Shown one piece after another: positions 18,295-26,681 of a stretch of DNA of 64,000 nt. The notes under the pieces are model-generated. The model did not search any database and was not told where the DNA came from. It was given only the letters and a program-made list of their open reading frames with translations. Every line of letters begins with the position of its first letter. Position 1 is the stretch's first letter. Both the position numbers and the translations under genes were made by a program. The stretch is from Flavobacterium pallidum (lineage in GTDB: Bacteria > Bacteroidota > Bacteroidia > Flavobacteriales > Flavobacteriaceae): NCBI RefSeq assembly GCF_003097535.1, contig NZ_CP029187.1:2046001-2110000 (forward strand). Direction: 5' to 3'.

Positions 18295-18447
18295 ATGGCA
18301 AAGAAAACCGTAGCAACATTACAGACACAATCAAAAAGATTGTCTAAAGCCATCAAAATGGTGAAGTCTCCGAAAACCGGTGCTTACACTTTTGTTGAAG
18401 CTATCATGGCTCCTGAAGCCGTAGACGAATTTCTGAAAAAGAAATAA
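18295..18447 (+). CDS. DUF4295 small basic protein, ribosome-associated
   Basis: A 50-residue basic protein starting MAKKTVATLQTQSKRLSKAI and ending EAVDEFLKKK. It lies nine bases after rpmG and ends with tandem stop codons. The sequence fits the DUF4295 family, which is restricted to Bacteroidota and always lies beside rpmB and rpmG. I recall that this family was identified as an extra large-subunit ribosomal protein in a Flavobacterium ribosome structure, but I cannot verify that here. The operon context and composition support a ribosomal role. A terminator follows. Confidence 0.88.
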   Translation: MAKKTVATLQTQSKRLSKAIKMVKSPKTGAYTFVEAIMAPEAVDEFLKKK

Positions 18448-18469
18448 TAACCATTGCGTTATATAGAAC

Positions 18470-18500
18470 AGCTACTTTCTCACCGGAAGTAGCTTTTTTA
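18470..18500 (+). terminator. Rho-independent terminator of the ribosomal operon
   Basis: An 8-bp stem (AGCTACTT with AAGTAGCT) with a 9-base loop is followed by T residues. Confidence 0.85.
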
Positions 18501-18505
18501 TTTTA

Positions 18506-18513
18506 TATATTTG
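18506..18513 (+). promoter_or_regulatory. Possible ftsY promoter box
   Basis: TATATTTG matches TAnnTTTG. If used, the ftsY transcript would have a GC-rich leader of about 210 bases. Confidence 0.45.
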
Positions 18514-18521
18514 CGCAGCAT

Positions 18522-18706
18522 TTCCGGCTATCCGCTGCAAGTCCTCGCGCTTCAGGCGGTCTTTTGTAAAATTCCCGCCGGCTTCCTTTGGTCGCCACGG
18601 CAATTTTCAAAATCCGCGCCTTCAGCACTGCGGGCTTTCCGCTGCTATCCGGGCTGACCACCCCGCCTTTCAGGCACCCCTCCGGAGGAGGGGAATGCAG
18701 GGCACA
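18522..18706. repeat. GC-rich intergenic element (copy A)
   Basis: This GC-rich, non-coding block lies in an otherwise AT-rich gap. It contains CCGGCTATCCGCTGC at 18524-18538 and CGGGCTTTCCGCTGC at 18631-18645, then CTATCCGGGCT. A tight hairpin at 18677-18693 (CCCCTCC-GGA-GGAGGGG) closes it. Related cores occur at about 39975-40070 and 55496-55582. Confidence 0.6.
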
Positions 18707-18728
18707 TATTAACGAAAGAATTCAGACC

Positions 18729-19682
18729 ATGTCATTTTTCAAAAAAATATTCTCCTCCGAAAAGAAACAAACCCTCGACGAAGGCCTCGAGAAATCGAAA
18801 ACGTCTTTCTTTTCAAAACTGACCAAAGCCGTTGCCGGTAAATCCAAAGTGGATGATGAGGTACTCGACAACCTCGAGGAAATCCTTGTCGCTTCCGATG
18901 TGGGCGTAGACACCACGCTTAAAATAATCACCCGTATTGAAAAACGCGTCGCCGAAGACAAATACCTCGGTACTGACGAACTCAATAAAATCCTGCGCGA
19001 GGAAATTGCCGCCTTATTATCTGAAACAAACCTGGGCGAAGCGTCTGAATTTACAATTCCGTCCGGGAAGAAGCCTTATGTGATTATGGTTGTCGGTGTG
19101 AATGGCGTAGGAAAAACCACAACGATCGGTAAATTGTCGCACCAGTTTAAAAAGGCAGGCTTCAAAGTGGTCCTTGGTGCTGCAGATACTTTCCGTGCTG
19201 CTGCGATTGACCAATTGCAGATCTGGGCTGACAGGGTAGGTGTACCTTTGGTAAAACAGCAGATGGGCAGCGACCCGGCCTCAGTGGCATTTGATACGCT
19301 ACAATCTGCGGTAGCCCAAAACGCAGATATCGTCATCATTGATACTGCAGGACGACTTCACAATAAAACCAATCTCATGGCGGAGCTGACGAAAGTAAAA
19401 CGCGTCATGCAGAAAGTGGTTGATGATGCACCGCACGAAGTCTTACTCGTACTTGATGGCTCCACAGGGCAAAATGCTTTCGAACAGGCCAAGCAATTTA
19501 CCGCAGCAACTGAAGTCACAGCTTTGGCCGTTACAAAACTTGACGGTACGGCAAAAGGCGGTGTTGTCATCGGGATCTCAGACCAATTCAGGATTCCTGT
19601 GAAATATATCGGTGTCGGCGAAGGGATTGAACACCTGCAGGTATTTAATAAATATGAGTTTGTCGATTCGTTTTTCAAGTAA
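18729..19682 (+). CDS. ftsY: Signal recognition particle receptor FtsY
   Basis: A 317-residue SRP GTPase. The helical N domain is followed by the G domain with GVNGVGKTTTIGKL, DTFRAAA, DTAGR and TKLDGTAKGG. The acidic A domain of longer FtsY proteins is reduced to a short N-terminal stretch (FFKKIFSSEKKQTLDEG). It docks ribosome-SRP complexes at the inner membrane. The ATG at 18729 is the family start; the reading frame stays open upstream through the GC-rich element, but that part is not conserved coding sequence. The gene converges on the serine hydrolase gene with a 4-base gap. Confidence 0.95.
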   Translation: MSFFKKIFSSEKKQTLDEGLEKSKTSFFSKLTKAVAGKSKVDDEVLDNLEEILVASDVGVDTTLKIITRIEKRVAEDKYLGTDELNKILREEIAALLSETNLGEASEFTIPSGKKPYVIMVVGVNGVGKTTTIGKLSHQFKKAGFKVVLGAADTFRAAAIDQLQIWADRVGVPLVKQQMGSDPASVAFDTLQSAVAQNADIVIIDTAGRLHNKTNLMAELTKVKRVMQKVVDDAPHEVLLVLDGSTGQNAFEQAKQFTAATEVTALAVTKLDGTAKGGVVIGISDQFRIPVKYIGVGEGIEHLQVFNKYEFVDSFFK

Positions 19683-19686
19683 AAAC

Positions 19687-20748
19687 CTATTCGTACAAAG
19701 CACTGATCTTCTCCCAAAGCACTTCATCAAAATCGGATAAAGCCAGATTCACATTGTCTGCAGCTTCCCCCATTCGTATGACCACCATCTTCTTTGAAGG
19801 AATTACATAAATTTTCTGGTCATTTTTGCCTAATGCCATAAACATATCATCCGGGCCTGAAGGAATGATGCTGCCCGGGAATTCAAACTGGCTTTGTGGA
19901 AGATGATAACTCTGTTTTCCATTGAGCCACCATAAATAGCCATAACCAGAATTAATGCCTTGTGACGTGGTGGTCGCAGCATTAAAATAATTTTCATCCA
20001 GGATTTGTACGCCATCCCATTTTCCTTTATTGAGCATCAGTAGCCCAAACCGGGCCATACTTCTGGTGGTGCTCCAATATACGCTGAGGTCTTCACCGGA
20101 AGTGAGCCATGTGCCTGTCATCCCGATTTTATCCCGCAGTTGGCTATTGAAATAAGCATTCCAACTTTGACCTGTCGCCGAAGCCACCACATCCTGCAAT
20201 TTCACATACACATTGTGATACGCCCAGCGCGTGCCAGCATCGGCTTTGTATTGCAGGTTTGCAGGCGATACATCGTCACCCAGGGCATCATCAAGTCCGG
20301 AAGTCATCGTGAGCAAATGCCGGCAGGTAATCAGGTTTTCCTTTGTCAAAGGGGCGCTCGTCCAATGGGGCTCCAGATAATCAGAAACCTTATTGTTAAT
20401 GTCTAAAAATCCCTGCTGTGCGGCAATTCCGGTGACAGTTGAAGTAAGTGTTTTTCCGGCACTGGCCCAATACCACGGTGTTGTGGCGGAATGGCCGTTA
20501 AAATAATTTTCCATGATGATCCTGCCATTGACCAGTATCATGAACCCTTTGGTGTGTTTTGTTTCGAGATAATCCACCAGTGATTGCTTTGCATTTTCAT
20601 TCCAGTTTAAGCGCGAAAAGGATTCTGTTTCCCATGTTTCACTGCCGATACTGGGAAAATACATGGTTTGTACAGGTGCAATTTCATTTTTTTCGTCTTT
20701 GCTGCAGCTAAAGCAAATGAGTATGAGTGCTATAAGTGTTTTTCGCAT
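19687..20748 (-). CDS. Serine hydrolase, beta-lactamase class C family lipoprotein
   Basis: A 353-residue protein. It begins with a lipoprotein signal peptide (ICFSC, lipid on Cys15). The SxxK motif is SAGK (Ser96, Lys99) and the second motif is Y-H-N in AYHNVYVK. The fold matches class C beta-lactamase, DD-peptidase or esterase-like penicillin-binding proteins. It is probably an envelope hydrolase; the substrate may be peptidoglycan peptides, D-amino acid peptides or esters. The ATG at 20748 is chosen over an upstream start because it begins the signal peptide. It is divergent from the lipoprotein gene at 20841. Confidence 0.85.
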   Translation of the reverse strand: MRKTLIALILICFSCSKDEKNEIAPVQTMYFPSIGSETWETESFSRLNWNENAKQSLVDYLETKHTKGFMILVNGRIIMENYFNGHSATTPWYWASAGKTLTSTVTGIAAQQGFLDINNKVSDYLEPHWTSAPLTKENLITCRHLLTMTSGLDDALGDDVSPANLQYKADAGTRWAYHNVYVKLQDVVASATGQSWNAYFNSQLRDKIGMTGTWLTSGEDLSVYWSTTRSMARFGLLMLNKGKWDGVQILDENYFNAATTTSQGINSGYGYLWWLNGKQSYHLPQSQFEFPGSIIPSGPDDMFMALGKNDQKIYVIPSKKMVVIRMGEAADNVNLALSDFDEVLWEKISALYE

Positions 20749-20798
20749 CAGGAGATTTTTTTGAAATTTAAAATTAGTAAATATCGTTGCGAAACACA

Positions 20799-20827
20799 TT
20801 GTATTTACGGCTTATTTACTACATTTA
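20799..20827 (+). promoter_or_regulatory. Promoter of the lipocalin-like lipoprotein gene
   Basis: TTG at 20799-20801 and TACATTTA at 20820-20827 are separated by 18 bases, one mismatch from the consensus. Confidence 0.45.
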
Positions 20828-20840
20828 TTTTTTAAATGCC

Positions 20841-21260
20841 ATGAAAAAAATAACCTTCCTATTATTGATTGCCATCGTTTGTTACAGCTGTAAAACCGAT
20901 GTAAAAAAAGAAAGCCTTTCCCATATCAACGGCTATTGGGAAATTGTGCAAACGATTTCTGCAACCGGCCAAAAGAAAGATTTCAAAATAAATGAAACCA
21001 TTGATTATTTTGAAATAAAGGACAATAAGGGTTTTCGTAAAAAAGTCATGCCGCAATTTGACGGTCATTATATTGTAAACGACCAGAAAGAGGATGTCGA
21101 GATAAAAGAAGAGAAACAGTATTTTTACATTTGTTATATGACTCCTTATGGCAAATGGAGAGACAAGATTGAAGAGGTCAGTGCCGAAGAAATGGTCCTT
21201 GTGGACAGCTCAGGAATGGAATACCACTATAAAAGGCCTGTAAAATTTTCCCTGAAGTAA
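20841..21260 (+). CDS. Small lipoprotein, lipocalin-like
   Basis: A 139-residue protein with a lipoprotein signal peptide (CYSCK). After it comes a pattern of short beta-strands (INGYWEIVQ, DYFEIKDNKGFRKKV, GHYIVND, YFYICYMTPYGKW, EMVLVDSSGMEY) typical of small lipocalin-like barrels annotated in flavobacteria. The ligand is unknown. The ATG at 20841 is preferred because it starts the signal peptide. The stop codon overlaps the start of the DUF721 gene (TAATG), indicating translational coupling. Confidence 0.78.
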   Translation: MKKITFLLLIAIVCYSCKTDVKKESLSHINGYWEIVQTISATGQKKDFKINETIDYFEIKDNKGFRKKVMPQFDGHYIVNDQKEDVEIKEEKQYFYICYMTPYGKWRDKIEEVSAEEMVLVDSSGMEYHYKRPVKFSLK

Positions 21261-21556
21261 TGGCAAAAAGACTCAGTAACGAAAGCCCGATAAGCGATGT
21301 TTTGAAAGAAATCATCAGCCAGAATAAACTCCAGCCCGGCATGGATGTTGTCGCTGTCCGTGAAGCATGGGATTCGCTGATGGGAAATGGTGTCAGGAAT
21401 TATACCAAAGAAGTTATCTTAAAAGGGCATACGCTTTATGTGGCACTTTCTTCTTCGGTATTGCGTGAAGAACTCGCGTACGGAAAGGATAAAATCATCA
21501 GGATGATTAATGACGAATTGGGTAGGGAAGTGGTGAGAGAAGTGGTGTTGCGATAG
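21260..21556 (+). CDS. DUF721 family protein
   Basis: A 98-residue cytoplasmic protein matching the DUF721 (DciA-related) family: a helix with ISDVLKEIISQNKLQPGMD, then VREAWDSLMGNGVRNYT, LYVALSSSVLREELAYGKD and a final helix. In other bacteria DciA loads the replicative helicase. Whether this short flavobacterial form does so is unknown, although DnaB is encoded at 52749. It is coupled by one base to the lipoprotein gene. Confidence 0.82.
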   Translation: MAKRLSNESPISDVLKEIISQNKLQPGMDVVAVREAWDSLMGNGVRNYTKEVILKGHTLYVALSSSVLREELAYGKDKIIRMINDELGREVVREVVLR

Positions 21557-21632
21557 ATTAGGGAACGCTGTGCGACAAATTTTCAGAAACGCCTGCGGCT
21601 TTGGATTTTTAGATTGACAGAAAATATAAAAT

Positions 21633-21665
21633 AAAAAATCCCGTTCAATAGGAACGGGATTTTTT
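21633..21665. terminator. Bidirectional terminator between DUF721 and ndk
   Basis: A 12-bp stem (AAAATCCCGTTC with GAACGGGATTTT) with a 5-base loop is flanked by an A run and a T run, so it can serve both convergent genes. Confidence 0.85.
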
Positions 21666-21697
21666 GTAGTCTTATAGTCAAAGCGCAGCGTGTCTAA

Positions 21698-22117
21698 TTA
21701 AAATTCCTCTCTTCCCGCAAAGTGGAAAGCACCTTCAATAGCTGCATTTTCATCGCTGTCTGAACCGTGTACGGCATTTTCTCCGATTGATTTCGCGTAA
21801 GCTTTACGGATAGTGCCTTCAGCAGCGTCCGCAGGATTGGTAGCACCGATCAAAGTCCTGAAATCCTCAACAGCATTTTCTTTCTCAAGAATAGCCGCAA
21901 CGATTGGGCCTCTCGACATGAATTCGACCAATTCGCCGTAGAAAGGCCTTGCAGCATGTACTGCATAGAATGCTTTCGCATCAGCGGTTGTGAGTTGTGT
22001 CAATTTCAGTGAAACGATTTTGAATCCTCCGTCGGTAATCATTTTCAGGATATTCCCGATGTTTCCGGCTTCAACCGCATCAGGTTTGATCATTGTAAAA
22101 GTTCTGTTTGTTGCCAT
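21698..22117 (-). CDS. ndk: Nucleoside diphosphate kinase
   Basis: A 139-residue protein of normal family length. It has the start [12 protein letters not shown], the nucleotide-site [11 protein letters not shown], and the active-site motif ENAVHGSDS with the phospho-accepting His. It balances nucleoside triphosphate pools by a ping-pong mechanism. A TACTTTTG promoter box lies 19 bases before the start. Confidence 0.97.
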   Translation of the reverse strand: MATNRTFTMIKPDAVEAGNIGNILKMITDGGFKIVSLKLTQLTTADAKAFYAVHAARPFYGELVEFMSRGPIVAAILEKENAVEDFRTLIGATNPADAAEGTIRKAYAKSIGENAVHGSDSDENAAIEGAFHFAGREEF

Positions 22118-22135
22118 TTTTATTTAAATTTTGCG

Positions 22136-22143
22136 CAAAAGTA
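22136..22143 (-). promoter_or_regulatory. TAnnTTTG promoter box of ndk
   Basis: The reverse strand reads TACTTTTG, a perfect -7 match 18 bases before the ATG. Confidence 0.6.
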
Positions 22144-22192
22144 GCTTTTTAAAACCATATAATGAAATCTGTGTAAAGTAATCAGCCCCAAT

Positions 22193-22233
22193 CGCAAAAA
22201 AAATCCTCTAGCTGTTTCGTACCGGAGGATTTT
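22193..22233 (-). terminator. Terminator of the SusE/F-like gene
   Basis: A 9-bp stem (AAAATCCTC with GAGGATTTT) is followed on the reverse strand by a T run. Confidence 0.8.
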
Positions 22234-22256
22234 CAGATTAACCAAATTCTAAATAA

Positions 22257-24899
22257 TCAGTTCTTTATTACTTTAATGGTTTTTGAACCTTTATCGGAAG
22301 TCAGTTTTGCAAAATACAATCCTGAAGAAAGCGACGATGCATCGATTGTAGCGTGGTTTCCTGAAAGGTTTTTACTCACGACCGTTTTTCCGGTTGCATC
22401 AATGATTTCTATGTCATGCAGGTTATCGCCTCTTGACGAGAAATTCCAACTTTCCGAAGAAGGATTGGGAAATACCGAAAATGTAACCTGAGCGGGTTCG
22501 TTGACTCCAAGGATAACCTCGTCAAACTGTCCTACTCCTGTGAGCCTGTTGAAAGTGATAATGTAGTCGCCTTCGGTAACAGGAATATTTTCGCCACTCA
22601 AAGTGTATGTTCCTCCAGGAAAATCTGTTCCACCCCAATTTACAGTCCAATTGTCATTCTGCCTGAATTTAATCAGGCCATCAGTTAGGTGTATGCCGTC
22701 AAGGTAATAATTCACACCGTCGGTAGTGGTCATATCGGTATCTTCTACATCAAATCCATTAAGTGCAGTTCCAAGTATTCCTATGTTAACAAAGTCAAAC
22801 GAATAAGCGCCTGTCAAAATATTGAACGTTACATTGTACGTTCCCGCAGCTACCTCGATATTTGACCCACCCTGTGTGCCGGTACCTGACGGGAAATCAA
22901 CACTTCCCCAGTTTACATCCCAATTGTCATCCTGGCGGAATTTTGCTTCACCATCCGTAAAAGTATAAGCCATTAAGGTATAAGTGATGCCATCGGTAGT
23001 CTGCATATCCACATCGGCACCTGTAAAGCCATCAACCGTTACAGCATCTCCGATAATTCCGATGCTTGGATAAACCGGCAAAGTGCTATCGAATGAATAA
23101 TCTCCGGTCAATCTATTGAATGTAACATCATAGTTACCGGCCGTGACCATAATATTTGCACCGCCCACAGTTCCCGTACCTGACGGAAAATTGACACTAC
23201 CCCAACTCATATCCCATGCATCATCCTGGCGGAATTTCGCTTCTCCGTCCATTAGCGTGACACCATCTAAAGTATACAGTATGCCGTTTGTAGTAGCCAT
23301 ATCAGTATCCGGGCCGTCGAAACCATTGGCATCTACGGCGGTCCCTATAAGCCCGACAGCCGGGAATGCACCCACTGTAGTGAATTCATAAGCACCGGTT
23401 GAACGTGTAAAAAACACATTGAATGTTCCTGCTGGGACTGTAATATTACTCCCGCCCTGTGTAGCGATCCCTGTTGGGAAAGCGGGATTGCCCCAATTGA
23501 TATCCCAGGCATCATCCTGCCTGAATTTGGCTTCACCGGCAACAAAGGTATAATTCTCCAAAATGTAAGTCTCACCATCCGTAGTGGTCAGGTTGATGTC
23601 GTTTCCATTAAATGCATTAGCAGAGACAGCCGTGCCCAGGATGCCAACTGTCGGGTACAAAGGAGTTCCTGTAAAAGAATAGGCCAATGTATTGATATTG
23701 AATGTAAGGGTGTATGTGCCTGCTGTTACAGGAATATTCGGGCCATTAAAATTGGCAGTATCACCTGGAAATCCTACACCGCCCCAATTGTTGTCCCAAA
23801 CATCGTCCTGGCGGAATTTCAATTGGCCGTTTGCAAATACATAATTTTCTAAAGTGTAGGTAATCCCGTCCGTGGTGGTCATATCCGTATCCGGATCATC
23901 AAATCCGCCAGCGCTTACCGCAGTACCGATTACTCCAATGTTGGCAAAAACCACCGGCGCATCAAATGAATAAGCCCCGGTTTCGCGATTGAAATTTACA
24001 GTATAAGTGCCTGCCGTCACCGGAATGTCTGTTCCTCCCTGCGTCCCGATTCCTGAAGGGAAGTCGCCATCTGCATTGCCCCAGTTGACATCCCAGTTGT
24101 CTCCCTGCCTGAATTTGGCCAGGCCATCGGTGAATACATGGTTGTACAGGACATAATGTACACCATCGGCCGTCATCAAATCAGTATCCGGATCGTTAAA
24201 ACCTCCAGCACTCACTGCGGTTCCGATGATACCAATACTAGGGAACGTAAAACTGTAATCACCGGTAATCCTGTTGAACGATACCGAATAAGTACCTGCC
24301 GGCACTGGGATATTGTCGGGAACATTCAGCACAGCAGTTCCTGAAGGAAATGCAGTACTTCCCCAACTGTTATCCCATGAATCGTCGAGTCGGAATTTCA
24401 TTTCGCCTGAGAGGAAATTATAATTGGTAATGGTGTAAGTTATGCCGTCGAAAGTGACCATATCCACATCAGGCCCGTTAAAACCATTTGCGTTTACTGC
24501 TGTGCCGATCATTCCGATGCTTGGGTATGTAACCACATTTGTAAAGGAATAAGCGCCCGTCAGACGGTTGAATGTTACATCATAAGTGCCTGCAACCGTT
24601 AAAATATTTGCGCCGTTCTGTGTTCCGGTACCCGATGGAAATGCTGCATTCCCCCAATTGATAGCCCACGCACCATCCTGCCTGAATTTCGCACCGCCAC
24701 CATTCGGGTCAGCAGTTGCGACAGCCAGATTTGAAAAGGTGTAGTTGATGTTGTCGACAGTAGACATAATGTGGGTGTCCGGAGTGTTAGGGTCGTTATC
24801 CTCCCATCCTCCCACAGCTTCCCCAACAATGGAGATGCTTTGCGCATTCCCCAATGAGAAGCATATTAATGCGATAAGAAATAGTAGATTTTTTTTCAT
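22257..24899 (-). CDS. Eight-module SusE/SusF-like T9SS protein
   Basis: An 880-residue secreted protein with a signal peptide ending LGNAQ. Eight tandem modules of about 95 residues follow. Each module runs from IGxIGTAVxxxGFxxPDTDM through TTDGxxYTLxxxxxxxGxxKFRQDDxWDxNWG and FPSGTGTQGG to VTAGTYxVTFNRxTGAYSF. The FRQDDxWxxNWG strand is the signature seen in SusE and SusF starch-binding domains, where aromatic residues contact glucan. A T9SS type A domain (VFPNPSSES, SGLYFAKLT, IKVIKN) ends the protein. Unlike SusE/F it lacks a lipobox and has no SusC/SusD neighbours. Binding of a glucan is inferred, not shown. Confidence 0.83.
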   Translation of the reverse strand: MKKNLLFLIALICFSLGNAQSISIVGEAVGGWEDNDPNTPDTHIMSTVDNINYTFSNLAVATADPNGGGAKFRQDGAWAINWGNAAFPSGTGTQNGANILTVAGTYDVTFNRLTGAYSFTNVVTYPSIGMIGTAVNANGFNGPDVDMVTFDGITYTITNYNFLSGEMKFRLDDSWDNSWGSTAFPSGTAVLNVPDNIPVPAGTYSVSFNRITGDYSFTFPSIGIIGTAVSAGGFNDPDTDLMTADGVHYVLYNHVFTDGLAKFRQGDNWDVNWGNADGDFPSGIGTQGGTDIPVTAGTYTVNFNRETGAYSFDAPVVFANIGVIGTAVSAGGFDDPDTDMTTTDGITYTLENYVFANGQLKFRQDDVWDNNWGGVGFPGDTANFNGPNIPVTAGTYTLTFNINTLAYSFTGTPLYPTVGILGTAVSANAFNGNDINLTTTDGETYILENYTFVAGEAKFRQDDAWDINWGNPAFPTGIATQGGSNITVPAGTFNVFFTRSTGAYEFTTVGAFPAVGLIGTAVDANGFDGPDTDMATTNGILYTLDGVTLMDGEAKFRQDDAWDMSWGSVNFPSGTGTVGGANIMVTAGNYDVTFNRLTGDYSFDSTLPVYPSIGIIGDAVTVDGFTGADVDMQTTDGITYTLMAYTFTDGEAKFRQDDNWDVNWGSVDFPSGTGTQGGSNIEVAAGTYNVTFNILTGAYSFDFVNIGILGTALNGFDVEDTDMTTTDGVNYYLDGIHLTDGLIKFRQNDNWTVNWGGTDFPGGTYTLSGENIPVTEGDYIITFNRLTGVGQFDEVILGVNEPAQVTFSVFPNPSSESWNFSSRGDNLHDIEIIDATGKTVVSKNLSGNHATIDASSLSSGLYFAKLTSDKGSKTIKVIKN

Positions 24900-24982
24900 A
24901 TTATTACCTGTTTTTGTTAAAAGCGTTGGCTAAATTTAATTAAAAATTAACATGCTTATGAACAGGCATAAATAAAATTACA

Positions 24983-25000
24983 TACGAAAACGTTTGCGTA
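24983..25000. promoter_or_regulatory. LacI-type palindromic operator candidate
   Basis: TACGAAAAC/GTTTGCGTA is an 18-bp inverted repeat with one mismatch and a central AACGTT, the usual layout of LacI/GalR-family operators. It lies 84 bases upstream of the SusE/F-like start and just beyond a TAATTTTA box (24973-24980, reverse strand), a position suited to repression. No LacI-family gene is in the window. Confidence 0.45.
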
Positions 25001-25039
25001 TTGATAACTTTTTACAGAAGTACAAATATAAGAGAATGA

Positions 25040-26629
25040 TTAAAAAATAACGATTTCGAAAATGTTGTCAAATGGTTTTAATCTGGAAACCAAAGCCTTA
25101 ATCAGGTCATTTCCATATTCTGCATAAAACTCTGAAAAATTAGTCGTCCTTTCCTGAAGTCCGCTGAACGGAAAAAGGGCATTCTGAAGGTCTGTTATGC
25201 GTTCTAATTCGTCAGCATGCTTCCTTTTTTGCGCTTTAAGCAAACGCTTTTCAAGATTTTCGAGTCCCTTTGTTTGTTTTACTTCCTGAGCCTTTACTGC
25301 ACCGATAAAGGATTTGTCGGTTTGTAAAGCGATATTGTGGAGTTTTTGAAATTGTTCGGAAAGTAATTTTTTCTGCTCAGAAAGATCAATCGGGAATTCA
25401 GAAAGTTGCCGGATCTTTTTATTTGCCAAAGCATTCTGCTTCATAAACAGGTCCCGCCATCCGAGTTGAAGCCTGTCGGCTTTGCGAGCCTGTTTTTCAG
25501 TGGAAAGCAATACAGAGTTGCGGATCAGCAGTACCGGGAACGTGACATTCACCGCTTCGAAAAAACTCTTCAGCTCAAGCCAGTACGCAATTTCGCCGCC
25601 CCCGCCTATGTAGCATAAATTGGGTAGCAGCACTTCCTGGTAAAGCGGCCTGGTGATCACATTGGGGCTGAACTTTTCAGGATGTTTTTCAGCCAAATCG
25701 AAAATTTCGGCTTTGGTGAAACTTAAAGCGGTATTGTTAACGAAATATTTCCCGTTTTCAAAAATAAAACGTTCCCGCAAGGCATCATCGAGGTAAAAAA
25801 GGTTGATTTCACGCGGATTTACCTGTACCGTATAATCCCCGAATTTTGCAATCGTTTCTGACACTTTCCCAAATGAAACCTGCTGCTCCAATTCCGATTT
25901 GATGTATGGTATGAATGTTTTTTTTAAGGCTGCAGCATCAGCATCGATGATTACGATTCCGTATTCCCCAAACAATTCATTGGCAAGGAAACGTGTGGCA
26001 TCTGCAAGATTGGTGTGGCTGAGATAAGCCTCCTTGAAAAGGTCTTTCAGTTTTTGTGCATGGTTTCCCGGACCGAGTTCCATTGCAAAAATATCGAGTA
26101 CATCATCAAGACCTTCTGTGGATAAACGACCCACAGCTCCGGCACTTTCACGATTCCACCTGAATTTTTTGCCCCGGAAGTTGAAGTAATTGATTTCCTC
26201 AAAATCATGGTCTTCCGTCGCCATCCAATATACCGGCACGAAATGGTTTTCTGGATATTTCGCGCCGAGTTCCTTCGCCAGGTTTATCGCCGAGATGATC
26301 TTGTACAGAAAATATAACGGGCCGGTGAACAAATTCAGTTGGTGGCCGGTAGTTACTGTAAAAGTATTGTTTTGGGCCAAAAGCGAAATATTTTCCCTCG
26401 TAAGCTCCGATATTTTTACACCAGCATATTGCTTTCCAAGTTCTTCAACCAAAACGGCCCGGTTTTCATGGGCGTAACGTTGTTGCTTTTCTGCAATCTG
26501 TCCTGCAAAATTTTCCAATAAGGGAAACCGGCTGTAAAATTGCTGTACTTCAGGTTTCTGGTTCAGGTAATCGACAATTAACGGAGTAAAATACCCGGAA
26601 TCCTGATAAGTGATACAGTCGGTTGGCAT
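25040..26629 (-). CDS. bshC: Bacillithiol biosynthesis cysteine-adding enzyme BshC
   Basis: A 529-residue protein matching BshC in length and sequence: TCITYQDSGYFTPLIVDYL-like start, TVTTGHQLNLFTGPLYFLYKI, VYWMATEDHDFEEINYF, and YIGGGGEIAYWLELKSFFE. BshC is thought to add cysteine to glucosaminyl-malate, the last step of bacillithiol synthesis, in the cytoplasm. Long helices near residues 400-480 form the family coiled coil. The other bsh genes are not in the window. Presence of BshC implies that this organism uses bacillithiol as a redox buffer. Confidence 0.93.
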   Translation of the reverse strand: MPTDCITYQDSGYFTPLIVDYLNQKPEVQQFYSRFPLLENFAGQIAEKQQRYAHENRAVLVEELGKQYAGVKISELTRENISLLAQNNTFTVTTGHQLNLFTGPLYFLYKIISAINLAKELGAKYPENHFVPVYWMATEDHDFEEINYFNFRGKKFRWNRESAGAVGRLSTEGLDDVLDIFAMELGPGNHAQKLKDLFKEAYLSHTNLADATRFLANELFGEYGIVIIDADAAALKKTFIPYIKSELEQQVSFGKVSETIAKFGDYTVQVNPREINLFYLDDALRERFIFENGKYFVNNTALSFTKAEIFDLAEKHPEKFSPNVITRPLYQEVLLPNLCYIGGGGEIAYWLELKSFFEAVNVTFPVLLIRNSVLLSTEKQARKADRLQLGWRDLFMKQNALANKKIRQLSEFPIDLSEQKKLLSEQFQKLHNIALQTDKSFIGAVKAQEVKQTKGLENLEKRLLKAQKRKHADELERITDLQNALFPFSGLQERTTNFSEFYAEYGNDLIKALVSRLKPFDNIFEIVIF

Positions 26630-26681
26630 GTGGAAGGTTTGAATTTCCTGTAAAATTACTAAAAAAAGAAATGGGTTTTAC

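Noticed and set aside
18588..18728. Longer N terminus for FtsY
   Set aside because: The extra codons cover the GC-rich intergenic element and have no resemblance to FtsY; the ATG at 18729 starts the conserved protein.
22257..24899. Regular repeats that might be mistaken for a CRISPR or satellite array
   Set aside because: The roughly 290-base period keeps one reading frame and encodes protein modules; there are no short palindromic repeats with unique spacers.
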